From: Gnetum montanum
Taxonomy: Eukaryota > Streptophyta > Gnetopsida > Gnetales > Gnetaceae
DNA: 64,000 bases
Direction of reading: 5' to 3'
Assembly (NCBI GenBank): GCA_015680685.1
Contig: MNCI01005283.1
Span: 72,911 to 136,910 of the forward strand
Part shown: in pieces, positions 1 to 10,992 of the stretch
How the letters are laid out: every line of letters begins with the position of its first letter
Numbering within the stretch: position 1 is the first letter of the stretch
Program-made: the position numbers and the translations under genes
The notes under the pieces: generated by a model
What the model was told of the DNA's origin: nothing
What the model saw: the letters and a program-made list of their open reading frames with translations, nothing else
Databases searched by the model: none

Positions 1-1498
1 CCATAGTAGAAAAGTTGACATTATTTTGAATAATGGTCTACAATTTTACCTTTATCTTTGTATATATTATTTCCACACCATAGAGCAAAAACAACCTAGT
101 TAACCTTTATCTCATATTAGAATTATTAGGCATTACATTTGCCATGACCATGATAATCGAAATTGGCTACTCTTATGTAGCTTTCTTTCAGTCACTCATG
201 ATGAATTAATTTGGGCAAAATCAAATTTCAACATTATCTGCTCCATCAAATGGTTAAAATGTAACAACAATTTGTAACACCCTTAACTTCTTATGATTAT
301 TGTAAGTACCCTAAGGTTATTATAAAAAGGGCTTGAAGGATAGAATTTAAAAAAGAAGGGAAGGCTACTTTGAAAAAAAAGAGGAGCTTTGAACAACATT
401 GAAGATTTCTTGTAAAGCATGCCTTGTTAAAGGCATCAAGTTAGCTACTTTGTTTTAATCATGTGAGTTCATTTCTTCCCATTTTATTTTAGTTAGCTAA
501 TGGTTTAGATAGTATCATGGTTGACATTTAATTTTGGGATTTTTCTAGGTTGCCTTTATAACTTTGTTTTTGCACAACATTAAACTTTTATTAAGGTTTG
601 CCATATAAGAGCTTATGTTGTAGAAAAGCATCTTGAATAACTTAATGGTAATGTCTTATAGAAATTGCCTATTTGAGTTTAGGAAATCTAGAAAATCTTT
701 GATCCTTTGAGATGACTGAAATAGTTTTTTTATTTATAAACTTTATTGCCTTAATATTGCAATCTTGAAATTGTCAAATTTTTCTAAAAGTTCTACTGTT
801 TACAATTCTTGATCAATATTTAACTAGCCAAATAGAAGCTCATACTTTGTCATTTACAAAGTATTTTGGTAATTAAATTAAAGTGTCTTTTATGAAATTG
901 CTTGTTGAGCTCAAATGGTTTGGACAATTTGTAATAGATAGAACTGGAATAGCTTTATTGCAAAGTGTTTTCTCATGTTAATTTATCTTGCTTAAATGTT
1001 TGATATTCCATACAAATTTTCTTTCTTTTCTTTTCTCTTTTTAAAACCTATTGAAACTCGTTCTATTTCTAGTTTCTTATGAAACTTTTTCTCTGGGAGA
1101 AATTAGGAGTGGATTGGTAGAATTATGCTCAAATGTTTTTGTGAAATTTTATTTGTTACAAATAATGTACTATATGGATTATATAGACTAAGTGATTTGA
1201 CAAAATAGGAACCTTTAACAACTCATAGTATTTGACAAAGTTAGCTAAATTTCTTTTATGATAGCCAATTAGAGTTTCATACATAACTCAACCATTTAAA
1301 AATTCACAATAGCAAACACATACTCACGACTAGTTCATTTCATAATCATTGAGTTTATTGGGAGGTATTTAAGCCTTGGTGTTGCTAGAGACTAGCAAGC
1401 ACCTAAACTTCGTTTGAAGAACACTTTCACATCCTATGACTTCCAAGGTCGTGATACCAGAGATCACAAACATTGGCAATCCCAAACAATCACCAACA
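1..1498 (+). repeat. 5' LTR of GyA, partial (3' part only)
   Basis: The segment ends in CACCAACA just before the gag leader. From about 271 to 1498 it aligns with the reverse complement of both GyB LTRs (about 16966-18180 and 25984-27180), which fixes it as the 3' part of a long LTR. A TATA-like TTATAAAA lies near 319. Bases 1-270 do not visibly match the GyB LTRs, so the upstream (U3) part differs or is unrelated. The start of the LTR is outside the window. The 67-residue reading frame at 1414-1617 crosses the LTR end and is not a gene. Confidence 0.75.
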
Positions 1499-1633
1499 AT
1501 TCTTCTAGTGCCAGAAGGAGGGCAAAAAATTTGTTATCTAAGTTTATTACATACAAAGAGATCAATAATCCTAGCACACCAATAGTTCTTTTGTTGCTAG
1601 GAGGGCTTAAAAATTAGATACTATTTTGGATTC

Positions 1634-3070
1634 ATGGCCAAATAGACTGATAGTTTGGAAAATTTTGAAAGTTCTAAATAAATTCTTGATTTTAAGACTG
1701 ATTATTCATTAGAAGAAGAACAAAAGAAGGTTCTTGAGTTTGGAACAAATAGTGGAGTAAAGATTAGAAGGATAAGAAAATCACCCCTTCTATCTAGTTT
1801 ATTAGTTTATAAGAGAAAGTCAAAGAAATATAAGAGTTCAACAATCAAAAGGAATTCTAATAGGATGGAAAATCCTTAGCAAAGAGTTACACAATTAGGG
1901 TTTCAAAACTAAAACAATATTCCTAAGGTAGTTTACAATATTCACCTATTTGAGTTAGCTTTAGCTCATGCAAATATTCAACATCAAGACTAAGCTTGTA
2001 GATTGTTTTCAGCAAATTTAAAAGATATGGCTTAAATTTGGTATTCAAACTTGTCAAGCAATAGTATTACAAGTTGGGATGATATGAAGAGTCTTTTCTT
2101 GGCCCAATTTAGCAATCAATTAGATCAAAAACAATTCTACTATGGGCCAATACAAGCTAAGTAAAGAGTTGAGTCAATTAGAGGTTTCAATATTAAGTTT
2201 CAATGAATTTGTGGGCTCTTTCAAAGATAATATTAACCCTTAAGGCTATGAATACTAATATTTCAATTTGGTTAAGGAGAACTTCAAACTTGCTAACATT
2301 GAATGACTACTTTAGTGAAGCTATACAGTTAGAAAAAGAATTGAACTTGAACAATGAAGAGATTATCATAACTCAAAAAAAGAGAAGAGAAAATGATGAT
2401 TCTTATGCAAGATTTTACTTAGCCTAAAGCATTACTAGGTTCATCTCATATTAAAACAAAGTAAGAGTTAGAAATCAAAGAATCTGATAAGGGGTAGTTA
2501 ATGAAAGACTTATCCAACAAAATAATGAAAGTAGAAAAAGCTTTGGCAAAATTCAAAATCAAGGAAGAAAAGAAAAATAGAAAATATAAGCATCAAGATA
2601 CTAAGTTAGTAGAATATGAGGATGAAAATGATCTTGCTATGTCTAACTTCCTTAATATTGAATTAGATAATGAGCTATCTAGTGTTCTTTAAGAAAGCAA
2701 ATCTTCTAACAATAGATCTATTGATACCTCTTCTAAAGAGGATATATCGTCATATGAAGAGTCTAATAACAATGAAGAAAATGGATATAATCTACAATCA
2801 AAAGAAAGACTAACTACTTCTAAGCCTTCAAACATTATTTCTAATTCATTTACTAAGAGAAAGGTTTTTGAACTAAGTAGAAGAGAAAAGAATAAAAGTA
2901 AAGAAGAATTAAGTAGAGCAAACTACTCAAAATTAGTCTTTTAATAAATGGATGAAGAAACCAGGCTTTTATGGTAATGGACAAAATGATTTAGTTGAGG
3001 ATCTTAAACATGTGAAGGCCAACATTAGTATATATCAATTGCTACAAATAGGAGATTAGTGAAGAAAAGC
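1634..3070 (+). pseudogene. gag: GyA gag, degenerate
   Basis: Several broken frames carry a plant Ty3/gypsy Gag. The recognisable core lies at about 1930-2200, with a stretch reading HLFELALAHANIQH, then CRLFSANLKDMA and SITSWDDMKSLFLAQF, the usual Gag capsid-like pattern. It continues at 2203-2427 (SEAIQLEKELNLNNEE) and an acidic, lysine-rich C-terminal part to about 2950. Near 2950-3060, WMKKPGFYGNG and LVEDLKHVKANIS mark the junction to protease; the same block occurs in GyB. Stops interrupt it many times. In a live element this would make the virus-like particle. Recognition is by motif and by alignment with GyB, which lacks much of the C-terminal half. Confidence 0.8.
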
Positions 3071-3071
3071 T

Positions 3072-3509
3072 TTGGAGCTTATTAAAGATAAAAGGGGAGT
3101 TGGAGAATCAAAATCAAGCTATGTGTCTAACATTGATAATATATCGAAAACTAGTTATAGTTGTACTCCTAATAAAGAAGATCCTCCTTTTCTTTTGACA
3201 ATGAAGCTAAAAGACAAATTTCTTCACAACTATCTAGTTGATTCTAGAGCTACCTCTACTATTATGCCATTGTCTATATGTAAAAAACTTGGTTTAACTC
3301 CCAAGAAATCCAATAGAAAGATTGTTCAAGTGGACAAAAGTATAGTAAAAATTGTTGGTCAGCTATCCAATGTTCTATTAGAAATTTCTTCTAAACCTCA
3401 TATGAAAAGTAGATTAACTATTCAAGTGGCAAATATCCTAGATTCACATAGTCTTTTGTTAAGTAGAAGTTGGAGTAAGAATTTCTCAAGTTACATATCA
3501 ATGAGTTAA
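3072..3509 (+). pseudogene. GyA protease (retropepsin) domain
   Basis: A 145-residue open stretch reads as a gypsy aspartic protease. The substrate-pocket segment LVDSRATSTIMPLSICKKLG is present, but the catalytic triplet D-S-G is D-S-R here, so the enzyme should be dead. The flap and C-terminal segments (QLSNVLLEI, ANILDSHSLLLSRSW) align with GyB 24560-25003, which has D-F-G at the same site. The domain would process Gag-Pol. It is followed in the same orientation by an RNase H rather than directly by reverse transcriptase. Confidence 0.85.
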
Positions 3510-3683
3510 TCTCATATGTGGCTACCTTGGAAAGGGGAAGCTGAATCAAATATACATATACAATGAACCTTTGATAAATGAAAACATTACTTCAAATGGG
3601 GAGAATAAAGTCATTGAAACAAGAGCTTTTGAAACCAAAATTTGCACACTTCAAGAAGTTGATAACTTGGAAAAAGAGGAATC

Positions 3684-4230
3684 TCAAGATGAGAGCAAGT
3701 GGGAACTATAATTTGATGGTTCTTGTAACTCCAAAGGTGCAAGAGTTGCAGTAGTTCTACTAAAAGATGATTCCTCAAAAATATTCAAGGCAATGCATCT
3801 ATCTTTCCATTGTACTAACAACAAGGCTGAATATGAAGCTTTGATAATTGGAATTAAAACAACATTGGAAAAAGAAATCATGGTAATCACCATAAAAAGA
3901 GATTCAAGATTAGTTTGTGAATAGATTAAAGATAATTGTGTAGTAAAATGCTCATTCTTCCAACCTATAAACAACTTATCTTTATAATGCTAAATCAGTT
4001 TCATCGCTACAAAATATAACATATAGGTAGAGAAGATAATTATATAGTTGATGATTTAGCAAAGGCAGCTTCAACATTAGATGTGAAAAGGATAGAAAAG
4101 TACGAAGGAGTAGCGACTAAAAATGAACATCAGTCATCAGTACCAAATAACATAAAGCATTTACAAGTATTCAAAGTTGATGATTAATTTCTTAGGTTTT
4201 TGAGAAATAAAAAGGAAATTTGAAAGTAAA
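3684..4230 (+). pseudogene. GyA RNase H domain lying between protease and RT
   Basis: The + strand reads FDGSCNSKGARVAVV, then CTNNKAEYEALIIGIK, RDSRLVCE and, after a frame shift, GREDNYIVDDLAKAAS. These are the four acidic-residue blocks of an RNase H fold of the kind with the AEYEAL signature. It would degrade RNA in RNA-DNA hybrids during reverse transcription. It stands upstream of the RT domain, and a second RNase H follows the RT in the usual place. Stops occur at W/Q-type positions; GyB keeps TGG where GyA has TAG. The - strand reading frame at 3684-3974 is only its antisense shadow. Confidence 0.85.
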
Positions 4231-4245
4231 ATCATATCTAAAACA

Positions 4246-5290
4246 ATGTCAAGGTTTAAGACAAATTCCATTTCCAAAAAGGTGATTGACTACGAACATA
4301 ATTTTAACAAAAAATTGCTTACTAGAAAGGATATACAAAATCCAGATGATCAAGCTTATGAAGTAATGAATCTTGGATCTACTAAGATACCAAAGATGTT
4401 AAATGTCTCAAAAGAAAAGGATTTAGTCTTCAAGATAAATTTACTAGTACTCATAAAAATTAATTTGGAAAATTTTACCTAGCTTATCATGATCTTAAAG
4501 CTTTTACACTAGATGTAATGACACATAAAATTCCTTTGATAAATGATTGTAAGATAATTAAAAAAAAATAAAAGGAAATTTAATCCATCATTTGAACTAG
4601 CCATGGAAGCTAAGATCAAAATTTTATTACAAGCACAAATTATATATCTAGTCTGATATTCGACATGGATTGCTAACCTTGTTCCAGTAAGAAAGAAGAA
4701 TGAAGATATTAGACTTTGTATGGATTTGAAGAATTTGAACGAAACCTCTAAAAAAGATAAATACCCACTTCTTAGAATTAATGAAATGTTGATCAAAGTT
4801 TTTAGTTATCAAGGATATTCTTTCCTAGATGGTTTTTCAAGCTATAATAGAATCATGGTAGATAAGGGTGATAGATATAGCATTTATCACCAAGTGGGGA
4901 ACTTTCGCTTACCAAGGAATGCTATTTGGATGGCCAAATGCTAAAGCTACTTTTCAAAGAGCAATGGATTTAGCGTTTAAAGGTTTAAGAGGCAAGTTTG
5001 TTGTAGCTTATTTTGATGATACCACCATCTTTTTGAAAAGGAAGCAAGATCATATTGGTCATCTCTAATAGATTTTTGATAGATGTCATGAGTATGATAT
5101 TTCATTAAATCCCAAGAAATGTATCTTCAAGGTTAAATCTGGAGGTTTACTAGGCCACATCATTTGTCAAGAAGGAATTGCTATAGATAATGCATAAATT
5201 CAAGAAAGATAGAATATCAAGCATTCTACAAGTAAGAAGTCTCCCATATTTTTCTTTGGAAAGATAAATTTTGTTAAGAAATTTATCCCT
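4246..5290 (+). pseudogene. GyA reverse transcriptase
   Basis: After a linker (4246-4500) the RT opens with KRKFNPSFELAMEAKI, then TWIANLVPVRKKNEDIRLCM and a DLKNLN motif near 4720. Further on are FLDGFSSYN, a frame shift near 4890, FGWPNAKATFQRAMDLAF and the catalytic box AYFDD at 5006-5020, followed by SLNPKKCIF and LLGHII. The order and motifs are those of a Ty3/gypsy RT. Frame shifts and stops rule out function. GyB has the same domain with a YLDD box. Confidence 0.9.
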
Positions 5291-5830
5291 AGATTCACTG
5301 AAACTACTAAACCTTTGATGCATATGCTCAAGAAAGATATCCTAGTAAAGAAAACACAACAATCAAAGAAAGCTTTAGTGGAAATTAAAAAGGCTATTCA
5401 AGAATCTCCATACTTGGTAAACCCAAAATTGAAGAAAGATTTCTAGTTGTATGCTTTTTCTTCAAATGATTCAATTACTACTATTTTAAGTCAAAAAGAT
5501 TAAGGTCAAGATGAATTGATTGGATTTTTTGGGTATCAATTGAAAGGCTTAGAATTAAATTATTTAGGCTTAAAAAATAGGCATTCATAGTCATTAAAGC
5601 ACTTTAGTACTTCAAATATTACTTAGAAAGCTCATTAGTTTACATTATGCCAATAACGCCTACAATTAAACAATTCTTAGCCTAAAATGAAATTGGATTG
5701 AAAAGAGGGAAGTGGCTCATAAAACTATAAGGTTTTAGATTTTCATTAGAGATATGAAAAACCATTAAAGGATTTTGATTACCCAAGTTAATGGCAAGAG
5801 AAGATGAAGTATGTGTGCTTAAGACTCATG
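5290..5830 (+). pseudogene. GyA RT-connected RNase H, lacking the first Asp
   Basis: The usual Ty3/gypsy position after RT holds a degenerate RNase H: LYAFSSNDSITTILSQKD, then FFGYQLKGLELNY, later IKQFL and KGSG/KW-type segments. The family's first catalytic Asp (as in T-D-A-S) is replaced in the segment LYAFSSND, and GyB also lacks it (LYVFASND). The domain may therefore already have been a structural connection domain before decay, with the upstream RNase H supplying activity; that is inference. Several in-frame stops are present. Confidence 0.75.
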
Positions 5831-6960
5831 AAGGAAATTGGTATGATGAAATTCAATAATTTCTAAATACACGAAAGGTTTCAAATAACTGAACTGCAAG
5901 TTAGAAGAGAGCTTTCTTACAAAGGGAAAATAAATTTGTGGTTAAAGATGAAATCTTATATAGAAAGGATTTCAAAGGGCTTTTGTTGAAATGTGTTCAT
6001 AATGATCAAATCAATCCTATTCTAAAATAATTCCATAATCATTCTAATTTATTTTATAAATCTCCTAATTCCACCATGCAACATATATTGCACTATGATT
6101 TTTATTGGCCTAGTATGTACCAAGATATTAGCTTGAAAATTCAAAGATATTACAAATGTCAAATTCATGGGCCAAAAATCAAAAGGGCTAGAGCTCCCTT
6201 TAAATCGGTAATTGTGGATAGGCCATTTTAGCAATGGGGCTTAGATTTTATCAGTATAATTATTATTTCAAGAGCCAGACATAAGTTTATCCTCACAACT
6301 ACTGACTATTTCACTAAATGATCTAACGCAAAAGCTCTAAAGAAAATTTTAGCATCAGACATAATTAAGTTTTTGGAAGATCAGATTCTAAGTCAATTTG
6401 GTATACATTAAGTATTAGTATTTGATAATGGGCCTACCTTTTAATCTAAAGAATTTATAACATGGGCATTTGAGAAATCCATCTTTCTATTTTCTTCTTC
6501 AAATTATTATACTCAAGGGAATGGCTTAATTGAATCTACAAATAAAAAGCTTATTTCCTACATTAAAAGCTCAATTGATGGGAATCTAGGAAATTGGAAC
6601 GATTACTTGCAATCTACATTATGGACTAATCATATTAGATTTAAAAATGCTATTGGAACATCAGCTTATAACTTAGTCTATGGTTTTCCTGTAAGAGTTA
6701 CAAACAAGATTATAAATTTGACCGCTGATTTTGGGCAAAAGTATAGTCAGAAAATCGATAAAGATAGAAGTTTCATGACCTTGCTTATTAAAAGAGAAGC
6801 TGAAATGGATAGAGCTAATGATAATTTATTAAAGAATGCTTCTCAAGTTAAAAGATGGTTCAATAGAAAGGCCTTGAAAAGAACTTTTAAAATCAATGAT
6901 CTTGTATTATTATGGAATATGAAAAACTCAAATAAATTTTCTACAATATGAAATAGTCCA
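5830..6960 (+). pseudogene. GyA integrase
   Basis: The zinc-binding N-terminal part is seen as FHNHSNLF and YYKCQIHG (one Cys replaced by Tyr). The catalytic core shows WGLDFIS (first Asp), VFDNGPTF (second Asp) and GLIESTNKKL (Glu). The C-terminal part includes TSAYNLVYGFPVRV and LKRTFKINDLVLLWNMKN. In GyB the second Asp and the Glu are separated by 35 residues, the DD35E spacing of retroviral-type integrases. The longest clean frame is 6607-6951. Stops and shifts make it nonfunctional. Confidence 0.9.
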
Positions 6961-7128
6961 TTTCATATCAATAAATAATTATTGGTTGCAGCTTCCGTAT
7001 AATGTTTTACATATAAAACATTACTTTGGATAACTGCCCACAACTTAAATACATATATAAATTAATAATATATACATGTATATAATAATAAAATGATACA
7101 TGGTAGTTAGAGATATATATATATATGT
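6961..7128 (+). other. GyA post-integrase AT-rich segment, first part
   Basis: AT-rich noncoding sequence ending at the TaE insertion. Its continuation is at 16352. The joined sequence matches the reverse complement of GyB 20640-21180, including the block around TAATGTTTTA..AAAACATTA and the run of ATATAT. That match is the main proof that 7128 and 16352 were once adjacent. Confidence 0.7.
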
Positions 7129-8002
7129 TGATGAGTGATGAGGTACCCCTACACTCAACCATACAAATACGAGCATGTATGCATGATTCGGTCGAACTCC
7201 ATGGATGGACTAGTTGTGGCATCTAGACAGTTATACGTTGATTGTAGTTCGTTGTCTTCCCACCTGGACTAGTATTTACTTTGTCACATATGGTTTAGTT
7301 TAGAGTGAGGTGCATGATGTGATTTCTAAGATTATACTACTCCTATAGACAATGAGAAATAGCTTGAATAAACTAATAAGCGATAGGAAGCAAAATCTAA
7401 GCTAGCCTAAGTGTAATGAGCATCCATCCTTAATTATTTGTATGCATCTTGGACTTTTTGTACTACTTCTGAGATTACCAAGTGCACATTACTCGAGAAC
7501 TACTACATATGCTAATGGGTTACCAAGTAGTTACACTTAAATGCTCCTGATTAAGACATACTCATTCTGTGTTAACAACAAGAAGTGTAAATGATAATAA
7601 AGGAAATATTAACTAGAAAAACAATAATAAATAATTAACAATTAAAGAAAATAAAAGTTAAGCAAATGCTATAATGATGGAGTAATCTCAATCTTTATTG
7701 TTGATCATGTGTGTGTCCAAGTATGTCACACTCAAACAAAGGTTCTGTACAATTACAAGCATCACACTACAAGCATGCACTTGGGAAAAGAACTAAGAAC
7801 TAACTAAAAACTAACTAAAAATTGACAAAAAGGCTCAACCCAAAGACTTATCAAAAGACTCCTCCCTATGTTCTTGAATGCTATATTTATAGACTAACAC
7901 AGGAATCATGATATCGTGTAAACGATATCATATATAGGCCACGATATCGTGTACCCAATATCGTGTACCTAGTATCAAGGCCTGGAAAATTGTGATTCAT
8001 CA
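7129..8002 (-). repeat. TaE 3' LTR
   Basis: 874 bp, paired with 15490-16351 (862 bp). On the - strand it begins TGATGAATC, carries GATATC palindromes at about 7908-7970 and then a TATA box (complement at 7883-7891), and ends in the block GGTACCTCATCACTCATCA. The two LTRs differ at many positions and by small indels, so the insertion is not recent. Confidence 0.92.
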
Positions 8003-8017
8003 TACCCCCATGACTAA
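8003..8017 (-). other. TaE polypurine tract
   Basis: On the - strand the 15 bases read AGTCATGGGGGTA-type sequence directly against the 3' LTR. This is where plus-strand DNA synthesis would be primed. The same motif abuts the 3' LTRs of TaD (39687-39701) and, slightly changed, TaF (46965-46979). Confidence 0.85.
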
Positions 8018-8189
8018 ATAAAAACTCATCCTCAAGTCAAACAAAATGAGGAACAAGTTTAATTAATTACATAGTGGATAGGTATGGGATTATGGATTGA
8101 CTATGGATTTCTTTATGCCACATTTTGGGACTTGATAGAATATAAAATTAGGACACCAACACAAAATACAAAATACAAAATTGTTTAAA

Positions 8190-10992
8190 CTCATGTGGTT
8201 TCTGATGGCGGTGGCTCCTCCATGGGCTTCTTCCCCTTATCCGGTGATCTAGGCTTTGGAAATGGATACCTCTAAAGGAGTGTCTGAAGCTTTTCTTCGT
8301 CTATTTAGAGATCATGTATTGTCCATGCTGATGTTTGAATATTTGACGAAGTTAGCACCTTCCATGGACATGGCAATTGTAGGAACATCTAATTAGCTTT
8401 GATATACCAGGCCGCAAACAATCGCCTATCATTTTCGTAGGCTCTGGCTTTTTCTCTAAATTCTTGATAATCTGTGAGCCATTGAGCCAAATCTACTACA
8501 ACATCTTTCTAACCTTGGTAGCTATATTTTACCACCTTTAACTCAAAATTTTCTACCTCTAATTTCTACAGTGTCTTTTTGTGTTCAGCAAACTTTGCTT
8601 CGTATTTGGCATAGGTGGTAGCTACCTACTCTTCCAACTTGGTCCTTAGGCATCTTACTATTAACTTGGCCAAGTTGGCATACCACAAGTTTTTCAACTC
8701 CATGTATTTAGTGAAATCCTAGATCTGTAGGTCCTGGCTCTTTAATTCTGCTTGGTGGACGAAGGCATAAGTGTCCAATATGGCCTACCAATTAGTGTTT
8801 TGAGCACTAAAAGAGTTTATGTGGGTCTTAGCTATATGGATCTCTTTCTTAATGATCTGCTTATACATCCCCACCTGGTCCTAGAAATGCTCCTTCACTA
8901 TTTCATGTTTCTTAGCTTCGTTTTGCCACGTGCTTGTTTCGATGGTCGTCTTCTGACGAATGACATGTACCTTCTCCATTGAGAGGATCATGTCCTCTCT
9001 AGCTAAAAGACTCATGTCTTGGTTGATTCTTATTTGTTGTCTTCACATTTGTTGAAAATTCTCCTCAAGAACATTCTTTTGTTTTTTAATTATTTTCAAC
9101 CAAAGATTCTCAGTAGGAAGGAGTTTATTTTCTTCCTGTAAGGCTTTGAGAACTTTTGCATGTGCATATGTTTGGGCTTGTGCTTTCAAAGCATTCCAAT
9201 AAGCCTTCTCCTTTTCCATTTCTATCCTTTTATTCTCCTCTAATAATTTATTTAGTTGCTCCATCCTAAATAATTCTAGCTGGTCGACTAGGATAAGTTG
9301 GGATAGATCTCAATATGTAGCTTATAGGGCAACGAACTTCTCCTGAGGTCTTCTCAACTGATCTTTTGCATGTTTGACCCTAACCTTAGCCATAATCAAC
9401 TTTCCCTTCATGGAAATGAGGTATGATTTTGCTTCTATGACATCTTTGGCAATGTCAAACAAGGACGTCATTACTTATCCTATTTGCAGCAAATGATCTA
9501 GAGCATCCTCATGTTCTGCAGGAGTCATCAAGGTGCCGGCTAAAACTTGAGCATCATGTGCTCCTGTGAGATCTTCCAATGGCACAACAGGAATGTTAAA
9601 TGACTCTTTGATGTGGTTTGTGACCACTACTACTACTCCAGCTACATCCTAGTGTTGCATGACCACTACTGTGGCACCTTCACCAGTTTCTATGATACTT
9701 GAAAAGATGTAGCATTCCTAGAAATCTATTATGACCAATGTGATTCCCCTCCTTCTATTTGTATCAAGACCTCACCCTTTACATGATCAATCAAGATAGT
9801 GGGCTACATGACATCATCAATTACCTTGAAAAGGTTGGCCTCATCATAACTTTCCCAACTAACCATTTCTATGATGGCCCTGATATGGATCATCGATGGC
9901 CAGTAATCTTGTGACAACGGTGGCGGTTGATCCTATTAGCCTATGGGTTGCATGCTTGGCCCTGCTTCCTATTGTTGACTGGGCCTCATGTCTGGAAGTT
10001 GGTTAGAGCCTACTATTTGAGGTGTATTGGGCCCCACTATCTGCTCTTATTTAGGCTCCAATGTTTCACCAACATCTTTTCTTGGTGTTGGTGGCTTTAG
10101 TAATTTAGCATATGAGGCATTTTGAGCTTTTCTAGGGATGTCATTAGTGTACCCTAGAATTTCAACACGCTAGCACAGCTTCTTGATTAAATAGGGGAAA
10201 GGCAATGCAAACTTTCCTATCTTGCATTCTTCAAACTGCCTCAATATCTCTATTAGATATAAATGGGGCAAATTGGCATCAACCTTGCCCATCGAGATTG
10301 CGCTTCCTCTGGCCACATAGGTGGAGATCCTATTTAGTTCCTTTGCTAGGAAGATGTGATAGGTGCCAATTTTAAAATAGATTCTCTTTTCAAGGGTAAG
10401 TTCCCCATATGTTTTTTCCTCTTTTCCATACACCCTCTTTAGCCATACTTTTCAAGCATGAGCATCAAAGTGGGTGGATAGATGAGAAACTTTGGGCCTT
10501 GTATTTGGAAGATTCAAAACTTCTGCAATGGCCTTCGTGGAGAAATCAACTGAAATCCCACCAATGTTAGCAGTGATGCCTTCCTCTTTATTATGCCAAA
10601 ATTGATACGTTTTCCCCAAATACCAGTCTACAGTTTTTGAGAGGATAGGCCATAGTGAAGATCCTTTGAATTGATATTTGACCAATTTAGGGGGAAAATT
10701 CGGTAAAAGGTCCAAAGTTAAGTTGCACAATCACTGCAACTGATGTGGACCTTTCTCGGATTGCCTAAATGCATTCTAGGGACAATGTGAGATGTTTTCC
10801 TTGTTCAAATACCCTACCTTCTCCACCTTCTACTTGCTCGGATTGTGTAGTAACAAGGGTTTCTTGATGGATGTTGAATGATTGTGCCTCTTCTTCTACA
10901 TATTCTATGGGAGGTCCTTGGCCTCGACCTCTCCTTGGGCATTTAGATGCACTTTGAGAGGGTCCTCCCTATTGTCCTTGTTTAGGGGCCAT
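8190..10992 (-). pseudogene. TaE second ORF (ORF2): plant-transposon-protein-like domain plus coiled coil
   Basis: It starts at a methionine (10990-10992, MAPKQGQ) and runs leftwards with several stops. Residues from about 10730 to 10170 (FKGSSLWPILSKTVDWYLGK, then STKAIAEVLNLPNT and KIGTYHIFLAKELNRISTYV) resemble the putative plant transposon protein domain seen in many plant retroelement proteins. A proline-rich stretch follows, then a heptad-rich coiled coil (9264-9043, EENKRIEMEKEKAYWNAL), and a C-terminal block with a PCPW motif near 8370. TaF carries the same C-terminal block at 46190-46710, so this is a lineage trait, not a chance capture. Function unknown. It takes the place where pol would normally lie. 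Confidence 0.65.
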
